DNA of 7,365 bases from an uncultured Clostridia bacterium (GCA_946405655.1 CAMJHX010000064.1:1-7365), one strand, 5' to 3'. Counted from the first letter of the stretch, positions 1 through 6,263 are shown. Made by a program: numbers and translations. Notes: generated by a model from the letters alone, not told the origin.

Positions 1-1709
1 GAAATCCGGATGCCGAAGATCTTCTGGCTCCGGTGACCGACGACGACCATGTCGTTGAACATGGCGGCGGAGGCCTCGATATTGCCGTCGAGGTCGATGC
101 CCGCGAGCTTTTCGCCGGTGGCGCCGTCGAGGAGATAGAGGAAGCCGCCGGAGGTGCAGTAGATCAGGTAGCCCTTGCCGTTTTCGTCATAGAAATCGAC
201 GGGCGACGACCAGCTGTAGATGACAGTCGGGAATTCCCATACGGTCTCGCCGGTTTTCTTATTGAGCGCCGCGAGGACGCCCGCGCTCGCCTGGTCGCCG
301 CAGCGGGAGACCGGCACGAACACAAGATCCTTCAGATCGTTCTTGCCGAGCGCGATCGTACCCTGCACGCCGCCGGAGACGCCGGACTGCGTATAGCAGG
401 TGTAGTCATGCTGCCAGACGACCTCGCCGCTGAGCGCGTCGATCTTCCAGACGGGGATCGTGGCGGTGGAGTTTTCCGCCGCGCGCCAGCCTGCGTGGAA
501 GGAGGTGCTGATGTAGAGGTACGGATGATCGTCCTCGCACTCGAGCACCGGCGTGCAGTTGGTATCGTCCAGCACATCCTGCACCCAGACGAGCTTCAGC
601 GTGCGCAGATCCATGCACATGAGGTTGCCGCCGTTGTCGGCCATGTAGAGATAATGCGTCCAGATAACGGGCGAGGCCTCGACGCCGACCCAGAATTTAT
701 CGCCGGTGCGCACGCCGTTATAGCGCCAGCGGATGGGCTCGTCGGGATAGACGCCGACGACGCCGGTCTCCGGATCGTAGCTGGAATTGAGCTGCACGAT
801 GTAGAGAATGCCGTTCTCGCCCGGATAGATCAGCGAATCGCCCTCGGCGTAATAGAGTGCGGAGGCGTCATAGGTGCTCCAGTTGCGAAAGGCAAAGCCG
901 TCTCCCGCACCGAATTCATACATGATCGTGCCGTCCGAGAGGTTCACGACGAGCACACGGCCGGGACCGCGGTCGCTGGCATAGCCCGCGCCGACATAGA
1001 GGATCGGCCAGCCGCGCGGATCGAGCGAGCCCGCTCCCTTGAACGTGAAGCCGAGGAAGAGCGGATCGCGCGTGGCCTTGCCGGTTTCGAGCTCGAGGAA
1101 ATAGACATAGCCGTCCATCGTGGCATAAATGACCTCGGTGAGCGTCTCCTGATTCTTCGCCCAGTCGTACATGTAGGAAAAACCCTGACGCTGCTCGAGC
1201 GTCCACTGGGCGATCAGGGGCTGACCGGTCCAGCCGCTGCCGGTCCAGACATTGCCGTCCGGCGCCTGCAGCGCGGAGGTCTCCTTCTGCCAGACGATGT
1301 TCGCCTCGCCGTCGGTCACATTCGCGGTGCCGTAGGACGCGCCGTTTCGGTAGTTATTTCCGCGGAAGGCGGCGATCCCGGGCAGGGCGAAGTAGTCCTC
1401 CGGGCGGCCAAAGTCCATGGCGTAGGGGCTTTCATAGTTCTCAACCTCCTCGCCGTTTACGATGACGGTCTGCTCGCTGATGAGATTCCCCGGCGCGGTC
1501 TGCGCGGTGGAATACGCCTCAAAGCTTTTGACAGCCTCCGCCTGCTCGGCCTCCTCTTTGGCGATGGCCGCCTCGCCGGGCTTGGCGTGGTGATAGCGGA
1601 TCTCGACGACGAGCAGCACGACGCACAGAAGGCCGAAGATGATATACTGCACGAGCTTGGAGACCGGGATGCCGAGATTATATTTGACAGGCGTCTTGGA
1701 TGCTTTCAT
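1..1709 (-). CDS. Membrane-anchored PQQ-like beta-propeller protein (partial, C-terminus off left edge)
   Basis: The frame is open from an ATG at 1709 to the window edge: at least 569 residues with no stop. Residues 1-18 are short and basic, and residues 19-36 form one hydrophobic helix rich in Leu, Val and Ile, so this is probably a signal anchor with the rest outside the cell. Residues about 45-95 form a Glu/Ala-rich linker. The remainder reads as PQQ-like (quinoprotein/BamB-type) propeller blades. These show as repeated strand-turn units ending in D-x-x-TG-x-x-x-W or a variant, for example near 205 (ELETGKATRD), 370 (DLRTLKLVW), 420-430 (DALSGEVVW), 480-490 (NKKTGETVW) and 527-535 (DGATGEKL). 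A stretch near 95-120 (FRGNNYRNG) recalls clostridial members of the family. No enzyme active site is evident, so a structural or binding role is inferred and the ligand is unknown. It is second in an operon behind the rhomboid-like gene. The start could instead be the in-frame ATG at 1736, which overlaps that gene's stop. Confidence 0.88.
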   Translation of the reverse strand, partial: MKASKTPVKYNLGIPVSKLVQYIIFGLLCVVLLVVEIRYHHAKPGEAAIAKEEAEQAEAVKSFEAYSTAQTAPGNLISEQTVIVNGEEVENYESPYAMDFGRPEDYFALPGIAAFRGNNYRNGASYGTANVTDGEANIVWQKETSALQAPDGNVWTGSGWTGQPLIAQWTLEQRQGFSYMYDWAKNQETLTEVIYATMDGYVYFLELETGKATRDPLFLGFTFKGAGSLDPRGWPILYVGAGYASDRGPGRVLVVNLSDGTIMYEFGAGDGFAFRNWSTYDASALYYAEGDSLIYPGENGILYIVQLNSSYDPETGVVGVYPDEPIRWRYNGVRTGDKFWVGVEASPVIWTHYLYMADNGGNLMCMDLRTLKLVWVQDVLDDTNCTPVLECEDDHPYLYISTSFHAGWRAAENSTATIPVWKIDALSGEVVWQHDYTCYTQSGVSGGVQGTIALGKNDLKDLVFVPVSRCGDQASAGVLAALNKKTGETVWEFPTVIYSWSSPVDFYDENGKGYLIYCTSGGFLYLLDGATGEKLAGIDLDGNIEASAAMFNDMVVVGHRSQKIFGIRI

Positions 1710-1720
1710 AGACGATACGT

Positions 1721-1727
1721 TCCTTTT
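1721..1727 (-). promoter_or_regulatory. Ribosome binding site favouring the 1709 start of the propeller gene
   Basis: On the minus strand AAAAGGA lies 11 bases before the ATG at 1709. That spacing is slightly long but usable. The upstream in-frame ATG at 1736 has no purine-rich site in front of it (the preceding bases read ACATCACCGATCA). It could therefore only be used by re-initiation after the rhomboid-like gene, whose stop it overlaps as ATGA. Confidence 0.5.
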
Positions 1728-1732
1728 ATCTT

Positions 1733-2572
1733 TCATTGATCGGTGATGTGCACGTGGTTTGCAATATGATCGGCGCAGTAGCAGTGATAGCCCGCGCAGC
1801 GGGAGCAATAGCGAAACTCCAGCTCCGGGAAATCGGCGTCCGTGCGTCCGCAGACCTCACAGCGGTGGCGGAAGGGCTTGCGCTCCTGATCGCGCTTGAT
1901 GCGCACGGCCTCGCGCTTGAAGTCGACGGTCTTTTTGCGCTGCTGCACCCGCGCGGGGCGGAAAAAGTCAAACAGCCAGTCGCCGCAGAAGATGAGGTAA
2001 TTCACCACCGCGACGATCGGCACGAGCAGAAGCGGCCAACCGCCGGTGACGACGGCATAGGCAAAGAGCGCGGCATCCACGAACGCGAGCCACTTGACCT
2101 TGATCGGCAGGATGAAGAACAGCAGCACCTGCAGATCGGGATAGAGCGTGGCGAAGGCGAAAAACAGCGAGAGGTTCAGATACGTCGCCGTGAGCCCGCC
2201 TCCCATGCCGAAAACGAGGCCGACGATGACCGTGAGCGCCCAACCGATGAGATAATAGATCGTGAAGCGTCCGGTTCCCCACTGGTGCTCCAGCGCAGAG
2301 CCGATCCAGTAATAGAAATACATCTCGACGGCAAAGAACAGAATGCTGCTTGAATTGCTGACGAAAAGGAACGTGACGGCGCGCCAGATCTGCCCGTGCA
2401 GAATGGCGTTCGCGTCAAAGCAGAGGCGGCTGAAGGCCAGCCCCGTCGTGTCCATCATCATCAAAAGCCAGACCGCCGCGTTCGCCAGCACGATCCACAG
2501 CATCAGACGCGGAATGCCGAAGCGCGGATGGGCATAGCAGAACCGGTCGATCCGGTTCATGAGTTTTCTCAC
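1733..2572 (-). CDS. Rhomboid-like membrane protein lacking protease residues, with C-terminal zinc-finger-like tail
   Basis: The 279-residue product has about six hydrophobic segments (around 20-40, 66-92, 103-122, 127-144, 147-176 and 179-203), as in the rhomboid core. Rhomboid landmarks are visible: the GQ-x-WR-x-x-T loop at 60-67, the IGSALE-x-x-WG-x-GRF stretch at 90-103, and the P-x-L-x-LLFFILPIK-x-KW block at 145-161. The catalytic residues are not. The GxSG serine motif in the fourth helix is replaced by GGGLTATY (124-131), and no His is seen in the last helix (AVVNYLIF). It is therefore probably a pseudoprotease. A very basic segment (205-237), expected to face the cytoplasm, leads to a Cys/His cluster: C238-x2-C241, C256-x2-C259, then H263, C264, C266, H269, H273 and H275. 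This looks like a cross-brace zinc site. The start is GTG, chosen because a GGAGG lies 8 bases upstream; the ATG four codons later is too far away. It is first in an operon with the propeller gene. Confidence 0.85.
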   Translation of the reverse strand: MRKLMNRIDRFCYAHPRFGIPRLMLWIVLANAAVWLLMMMDTTGLAFSRLCFDANAILHGQIWRAVTFLFVSNSSSILFFAVEMYFYYWIGSALEHQWGTGRFTIYYLIGWALTVIVGLVFGMGGGLTATYLNLSLFFAFATLYPDLQVLLFFILPIKVKWLAFVDAALFAYAVVTGGWPLLLVPIVAVVNYLIFCGDWLFDFFRPARVQQRKKTVDFKREAVRIKRDQERKPFRHRCEVCGRTDADFPELEFRYCSRCAGYHCYCADHIANHVHITDQ

Positions 2573-2579
2573 AGAGATT

Positions 2580-2585
2580 CCCTCC
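2580..2585 (-). promoter_or_regulatory. Ribosome binding site fixing a GTG start
   Basis: The minus strand reads GGAGGG and is followed after about 7-8 bases by GTG at 2572. The next in-frame ATG (2560) is about 20 bases from the site, so the GTG is the better start for the rhomboid-like gene. Confidence 0.8.
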
Positions 2586-2597
2586 GAATACAGAATA

Positions 2598-2625
2598 GAA
2601 CTATTTTACTCGCATTTGTTGTCAA
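2598..2625 (-). promoter_or_regulatory. Candidate promoter for the rhomboid-like/propeller operon
   Basis: The minus strand carries an exact TTGACA (2625-2620). Sixteen bases later is a weak -10, TAGTTC (2603-2598). An overlapping TAAAAT (2608-2603) matches the -10 consensus better but sits only 11 bases from TTGACA. Either choice would start the transcript near 2590-2597, leaving a leader just long enough for the ribosome binding site. The -35 is convincing and the -10 is not. Confidence 0.35.
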
Positions 2626-2684
2626 AGTCCACCTGTTTTTGAAAGTTGTCCTTTAAATTTATGAAATTTCCGCGCGATTGGTGC

Positions 2685-2713
2685 TTTTCTCTTGCCAAAA
2701 GCTGTGGTATAGT
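2685..2713 (+). promoter_or_regulatory. Candidate extended -10 promoter for rlmB
   Basis: TATAGT at 2708-2713 is preceded by TGG, which gives a TGn extended -10. The hexamer 17 bases upstream (TTTTCT, 2685-2690) is a poor -35. TTGCCA at 2692-2697 is a better -35 by sequence but only 10 bases away. An AT-rich tract at 2651-2669, with AAATTT twice, could act as an UP element. Transcription would start near 2720, giving a leader of about 30 bases. Confidence 0.45.
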
Positions 2714-2750
2714 ATTGCGTGTATGATTAGAAATTGAAGAAGGAGCAGTT

Positions 2751-3500
2751 ATGGACGAACAGAAATGGGCGGAGGACCGCATTGAAGGACGCAACGCCGT
2801 CATTGAGGCGCTGCGCGCCGGGCGGGCCATTGACAAGATTTACATCGCCAAGGGCGAGGTGGACCAGACGCTGGGTCACATTGCCTCCAAAGCGAGAAGC
2901 CAGGGCGTCGTGGTCGTGGAGACCGATCGGCGCAAGCTCGATCAGATGAGCCAGACGAGAGCGCATCAGGGCGTAGTGGCGGTCTGCGCGGTGAAGGAAT
3001 ACTGCACGGTGCAGGACATTCTCGCCATCGCGGAAGCGCGCGGAGAGGCTCCGTTCGTCGTCGTGTGCGATGAGATCTCCGATCCGCACAACCTCGGCGC
3101 GATCATCCGCAGCGCGGAATGCGTCGGCGCGCACGGCGTGGTGATTCCGAAGCGCAGAAGCGCGGGACTCACCGCCGTGGTGGACAAGGCCGCAGCCGGC
3201 GCTGTGGAACACATGGCCATCGCGCGCGTGCCAAACCTGACGGCAGCGATGGAGGAGCTCAAGAAGGCCGGGCTGTGGATCTACGGCACGGCGGCAGAGG
3301 GCGCAAGCCCGCTGTGGAAAACGGATCTCACCGGCCCGATCGCGCTCGTGATCGGCTCGGAGGGCGACGGTATGAGCCGTCTTGTGAGAGAGCATTGTGA
3401 TTTTACCATCAGCATTCCGCTGAAGGGGAAGATCTCTTCCCTGAACGCCTCCGCTGCGGCGGCAGTACTGATGTACGAGATTCTGCGGCAGAGAGGCTGA
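2751..3500 (+). CDS. rlmB: 23S rRNA (guanosine-2'-O-)-methyltransferase RlmB, TrmH/SpoU family
   Basis: The 249-residue protein has the length and two-part layout of RlmB. An N-terminal RNA-binding domain (IEGRNAVIEAL at 11-21, ending with HQGVVA at 72-77) is followed by a SPOUT methyltransferase domain from about 100. The three SpoU motifs are intact: motif 1, DPHNLGAIIRS, with N114 and R120; motif 2, IGSEGDGMSR (201-210); and motif 3, IPLKGKISSLNASAAAA (from 222), which shapes the trefoil-knot AdoMet site. Known members methylate the 2'-hydroxyl of a guanosine in the peptidyl-transferase region of 23S rRNA (G2251 in E. coli) using S-adenosylmethionine. The exact target here is inferred from the family, and a close TrmH relative acting on another RNA cannot be excluded. 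An AGAAGGAG site ends 5 bases before the ATG. The next gene begins 20 bases after the stop, so the two are probably co-transcribed. Confidence 0.94.
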   Translation: MDEQKWAEDRIEGRNAVIEALRAGRAIDKIYIAKGEVDQTLGHIASKARSQGVVVVETDRRKLDQMSQTRAHQGVVAVCAVKEYCTVQDILAIAEARGEAPFVVVCDEISDPHNLGAIIRSAECVGAHGVVIPKRRSAGLTAVVDKAAAGAVEHMAIARVPNLTAAMEELKKAGLWIYGTAAEGASPLWKTDLTGPIALVIGSEGDGMSRLVREHCDFTISIPLKGKISSLNASAAAAVLMYEILRQRG

Positions 3501-3505
3501 GCCGC

Positions 3506-3512
3506 AAAGGAG
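3506..3512 (+). promoter_or_regulatory. Ribosome binding site fixing the ATG at 3521
   Basis: AAAGGAG ends 8 bases before the ATG at 3521. An in-frame GTG at 3512 overlaps this site and has no usable site of its own. The protein is therefore taken to start at 3521, three residues shorter than the longest reading. Confidence 0.8.
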
Positions 3513-3520
3513 TGACGAAC

Positions 3521-6151
3521 ATGGTTCCAATGGAGCACGACACGGAATACGATCTCACACTGGAATCCATTCTGGAAGAATATCGGGGCTTTGATCCGGA
3601 AACGCCGGAGGACACCCCTCTGCCGGAGGCTGCCTTTCTCTCCAAAGTCGCCGAGGCCGAGCTGATCGACGCCGGTCCCGAGGATCTTCTGACGCCGGAA
3701 GAGCTGCTCTCATTTGAGGAGCCGGAACCCGAACCGGAGCCAGAGCCGGAGCCGGAGGAAGTGTTCGAGGAAGATCTCTTTGAAGCGGCTGAGCCGGAGA
3801 ACATTCTCACGGGCATGCACAGCGAGGAGCTCGATGAGATCCTTGCGGAGATCCGGGCAGAGCCCGAGCCGGAGCCGGAGGACGACGTGCGCGCCTACCA
3901 TCCGCGCGGACAGGAGCCGGAGCCGGATCAGACGGACTACATCGACGAGCCGACCGAGATTTTTGAGGCCGCGGAGCCGGAGAAGCCCCTCTCCAGACTC
4001 CGGGATTTTGCCCGGCGCTTTGCCGAGGTGCTCGCGCCGGAGGAGGAAGAACCCGCAGAGGACGAACCCGCCCCGGAGGAAGAGGTTTTCTTCCCGGAGA
4101 CTGCGGAGGATGAGACGCCGATCGATCCGGCGCAGCCGACGCAGGTATTTCAGGCTGTGGCGGAGACCTTCGGCGAGGATCTGAGCGTGGAGCTTCCGGA
4201 GGAGGAAGCGAAAATCTGGGCGCAGGAGATCGGCGACGGCGAGACCGCTTACGCCGATGCGCTGCCGGAAGAAGATTTCATCGACGAGGAAGCTTCGGAT
4301 TCTTTCTTCAGTCAGGCGCCGGAGCCGGATGTTCCCGCACCTGAAGAGGATTGGGACGAGACTGCGGAGGACGACGGCTACGAGGAGGTGGAGCGCCAGA
4401 GCTTCGAGCAGGCGGTCATCCGCCCGATCATGGGCAGGCTCGCCGCGATCACCCTGCGCATGCGGGAGCGGCGCGAGGAGAAAAAGGCCGCCGATCTCGC
4501 GGAAGAGGATCTCGGACCCGAGCCGACCGCCCGCGCGGCACACCGCTATTACGCCGCCAAGGAAGCGGATCTGCAGACGCGCAGCCGTCTCGCCCTGCTC
4601 GTGAGCCTTGTGCTGCTCTATCTCTGCTCGGGTCTCCCGGTGATGGGACTGCTTAAAAATTCTCCGCGCGTGATGGCCATCATGTGCATCATCCTGCAGC
4701 TGACGGCGATGCTCATCGGGCTCGATGTGGTGGCCGCGGGTCTCGCAGGCTTCCGCCACAAGCGCCCGGGCATTGAATCGCTGGTTTTTCTCGGCTGCGT
4801 TTTTTCGCTCGCCGACGGCGTGCTTGCCGCGGTGTTCAACACGCTCGAGCAGGGGCTTCCCTACTGCGTGGTAAGCGCATTCGCGGTGACCTTCCTGCTT
4901 TACAGCAGCTTCTGCCGCGCGCGAGGCTTCGGGCTGACGTTCCACGTCCTCTCACGCTCGAAGGAGCCGGGCGTGCTCACTGCCGGTCTGAATGACTATT
5001 ACGACGGCATTACCCTCACGAAATCCAAATGCTCCGCCGACGGGTTTGTCTACCGCGCGGAGGAGCCGGGGCCGGACGCCGTGGTCTTCGCGGTGCTGAC
5101 GCCCTATCTGATCGCCCTCTGCGCGATCATGAGTCTGCTCGCCGTTGCGCTCAACGGCAATTTGAAGAACACGGGGCACATCTTCGCCGCGGTCTTTTCC
5201 GCTGCGGCGCCGCTCGCAGCAATTGTCTGCTATACGGTTCCGTTCAAGAGCCTTGCCGCCTTCCTGCAGCCGAAGGGTCTCGCCATCGCGGGCTGGTCCG
5301 GCGCGGGCGACATCAGCCGCAGCCGCCGCTTCGTCGTGACGGATCGGGATCTTTTCTCCCCGAACACAATCTCCATCTCCGACCCGTCGTTCCTGCAGGG
5401 CATGAGCGAGGCGAAGGTCGTGGCATGCGCCGCGAGCCTCATCAACGCCTCCGGCTGCTGCCTGACGCCGGCGTTCGTGGAGCTGCTGAGCGGCTATAAC
5501 TACCCACTGTTCCGCGTGGAGGATTTCCGGTGCGATTCCGCCGGCGGCATGTCCGGCTCGATCAACGACGAGGAGGTGCTCCTCGGCACCTCGGAGTTCA
5601 TGCGGCTGAAGGGCATCAACGCCTCCCGCCCGGACATTGAGGATCACACAACGCTCTTTGTGGCCATCAACAACGAGCTCTGCGGCAGCTTCCCCGTGCG
5701 CTATCACGCAGCGCGAAGCGTGCAGAACGCGCTGAAATATCTGCTCAAGAGTTCTGAGCGCCCGGTCTTCGCCGTGCGCGACCCGAACATTGCCCCGAGC
5801 CTGCTCAAGCAGAAATTCCGCACGCAGGCCGACGGCTTTGATTTCCCGCCCTTCCGCCAGCGCTATGCGCTCTCTGAGCCGGATCTCGGCGAGGAGGATC
5901 CGATCTGCGGCGTCGTCACGCGCACGGGTCTGGCTGCGCTTTTGACCATCACGAAGACCGGCAGACAGCTCTGCCGCTATGTGAACGCCGGGCTCGTCGC
6001 CTCGCTCGCGCTGCTGGTGATCGGCGTGATCGCCATGTTCTGGCTGTGCAGCATGGGTCTGTTTGCTACGGGCAGCGCGTTCCATCTGGCGGTGTATGAG
6101 CTGATTGCGGCGCTGATCGTTCCGCTGGTCTGCTATTTCATCAAGCGCTGA
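3521..6151 (+). CDS. Degenerate P1B-type (heavy-metal) ATPase-like membrane protein with long acidic Pro/Glu-rich N-terminus
   Basis: The 876-residue product has three parts. Residues 1-290 are strongly acidic, Pro/Glu-rich and probably disordered; 290-350 is charged, with an Arg/Glu/Lys-rich patch. Eight hydrophobic helices follow, near 357-380, 383-410, 420-440, 446-465, 521-545, 551-574, 823-850 and 853-874. This 4+2+2 spacing is that of P1B metal pumps, in which the actuator lies between helices 4 and 5 and the P/N domains between 6 and 7. Family echoes remain: PKGLAIAG (584-591); FVVTDRDLF (604-612) where FDKTGTLT is expected; GGMSGS with LLGTSEFM (675-694), like the N-domain; TTLFVAINNELCGSF (from 710); and AVRDPN (751-756) where TGDN is expected. 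The phosphorylation motif, CPC (here A563-P564-L565), TGE and GDGxND are not intact, so ion transport by ATP hydrolysis is unlikely. Homology is judged from the pattern alone. The role is unknown. It is probably co-transcribed with rlmB. Confidence 0.78.
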   Translation: MVPMEHDTEYDLTLESILEEYRGFDPETPEDTPLPEAAFLSKVAEAELIDAGPEDLLTPEELLSFEEPEPEPEPEPEPEEVFEEDLFEAAEPENILTGMHSEELDEILAEIRAEPEPEPEDDVRAYHPRGQEPEPDQTDYIDEPTEIFEAAEPEKPLSRLRDFARRFAEVLAPEEEEPAEDEPAPEEEVFFPETAEDETPIDPAQPTQVFQAVAETFGEDLSVELPEEEAKIWAQEIGDGETAYADALPEEDFIDEEASDSFFSQAPEPDVPAPEEDWDETAEDDGYEEVERQSFEQAVIRPIMGRLAAITLRMRERREEKKAADLAEEDLGPEPTARAAHRYYAAKEADLQTRSRLALLVSLVLLYLCSGLPVMGLLKNSPRVMAIMCIILQLTAMLIGLDVVAAGLAGFRHKRPGIESLVFLGCVFSLADGVLAAVFNTLEQGLPYCVVSAFAVTFLLYSSFCRARGFGLTFHVLSRSKEPGVLTAGLNDYYDGITLTKSKCSADGFVYRAEEPGPDAVVFAVLTPYLIALCAIMSLLAVALNGNLKNTGHIFAAVFSAAAPLAAIVCYTVPFKSLAAFLQPKGLAIAGWSGAGDISRSRRFVVTDRDLFSPNTISISDPSFLQGMSEAKVVACAASLINASGCCLTPAFVELLSGYNYPLFRVEDFRCDSAGGMSGSINDEEVLLGTSEFMRLKGINASRPDIEDHTTLFVAINNELCGSFPVRYHAARSVQNALKYLLKSSERPVFAVRDPNIAPSLLKQKFRTQADGFDFPPFRQRYALSEPDLGEEDPICGVVTRTGLAALLTITKTGRQLCRYVNAGLVASLALLVIGVIAMFWLCSMGLFATGSAFHLAVYELIAALIVPLVCYFIKR
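3722..3757 (+). repeat. Pro-Glu dipeptide repeat (six units) inside the acidic N-terminus
   Basis: Six consecutive Pro-Glu units (residues 68-79 of the P-type-ATPase-like protein) are encoded by CCN-GAR codons. The third bases vary (CCG/CCC/CCA, GAA/GAG), so it is not a perfect DNA microsatellite. Shorter runs of the same kind recur near 3864-3881 and 3916-3924. Such repeats usually form a stiff extended linker; that role is an inference here. Confidence 0.7.
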
Positions 6152-6160
6152 CGGAATTCA

Positions 6161-6189
6161 TTGACAGAGGCGCATTCCTCAGTTATAAT
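6161..6189 (+). promoter_or_regulatory. Sigma-A promoter of exact consensus for the EF-G-like gene
   Basis: TTGACA (6161-6166), a 17-base spacer and TATAAT (6184-6189) match the vegetative consensus at every position. Transcription should start near 6196, leaving a leader of about 68 bases. The -35 begins only 10 bases after the stop of the upstream gene, and no terminator lies between. The EF-G-like gene may therefore also receive read-through from the rlmB transcript. The spacer itself contains a small inverted repeat, GAGG-6-CCTC (6167-6180). Confidence 0.88.
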
Positions 6190-6190
6190 A

Positions 6191-6220
6191 AATAATTGGA
6201 CGTTCTGATCGTCCGTTATT
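6191..6220 (+). promoter_or_regulatory. Inverted repeat at the transcription start: 5' hairpin or operator
   Basis: GGACG (6198-6202) and CGTCC (6210-6214) pair around a 7-base loop. After a T-G wobble and one bulged T, AATAA (6191-6195) pairs with TTATT (6216-6220). The element lies immediately after the -10. As RNA, the core would form a hairpin at the very 5' end, of a type that can protect transcripts; as DNA, it could be an operator. No T-tract follows, so it is not a terminator. Confidence 0.45.
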
Positions 6221-6263
6221 GTGTAATTTCACGATCGATATCAATACAAGGAGAGGTACATTC

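Noticed and set aside
33..1739. Long plus-strand open frame (568 codons)
   Set aside because: It lies antisense to the propeller gene, its composition is that of a GC-rich shadow frame, and no ribosome binding site or domain pattern is visible.
1733..2572. Active rhomboid intramembrane protease
   Set aside because: Neither the GxSG serine nor the partner His could be found in the expected helices.
2618..2650. GTTGTC repeated twice, 27 bases apart, in the divergent intergenic region
   Set aside because: Six-base direct repeats with no flanking similarity are expected by chance in an AT-rich region; not enough to call a regulator site.
2727..3530. Minus-strand open frame of 267 codons opposite rlmB
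   Set aside because: The plus frame carries all three SpoU motifs, so the minus frame is a shadow.
3710..4945. Minus-strand open frame of 411 codons opposite the acidic head of the ATPase-like gene
   Set aside because: The translation is Arg/Leu-rich, the complement of the Glu/Pro codons on the real strand. There is no ribosome binding site and no family pattern.
4952..6085. Minus-strand open frame of 377 codons
   Set aside because: It is antisense to the membrane and P/N-like parts of the ATPase-like gene, which show hydrophobic helices in the plus frame. The minus translation is Arg/Ala/Glu/His-rich without structure.
3521..6151. Working heavy-metal-exporting ATPase
   Set aside because: The layout fits, but DKTGT, TGE, CPC, TGD and GDGxND are all absent or altered, so an active pump is not supported.
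6167..6180. GAGG-6-CCTC as a terminator for the ATPase-like gene
   Set aside because: The stem is only 4 bp, no T-run follows, and it lies inside the promoter spacer. At most it is a weak operator-like repeat.
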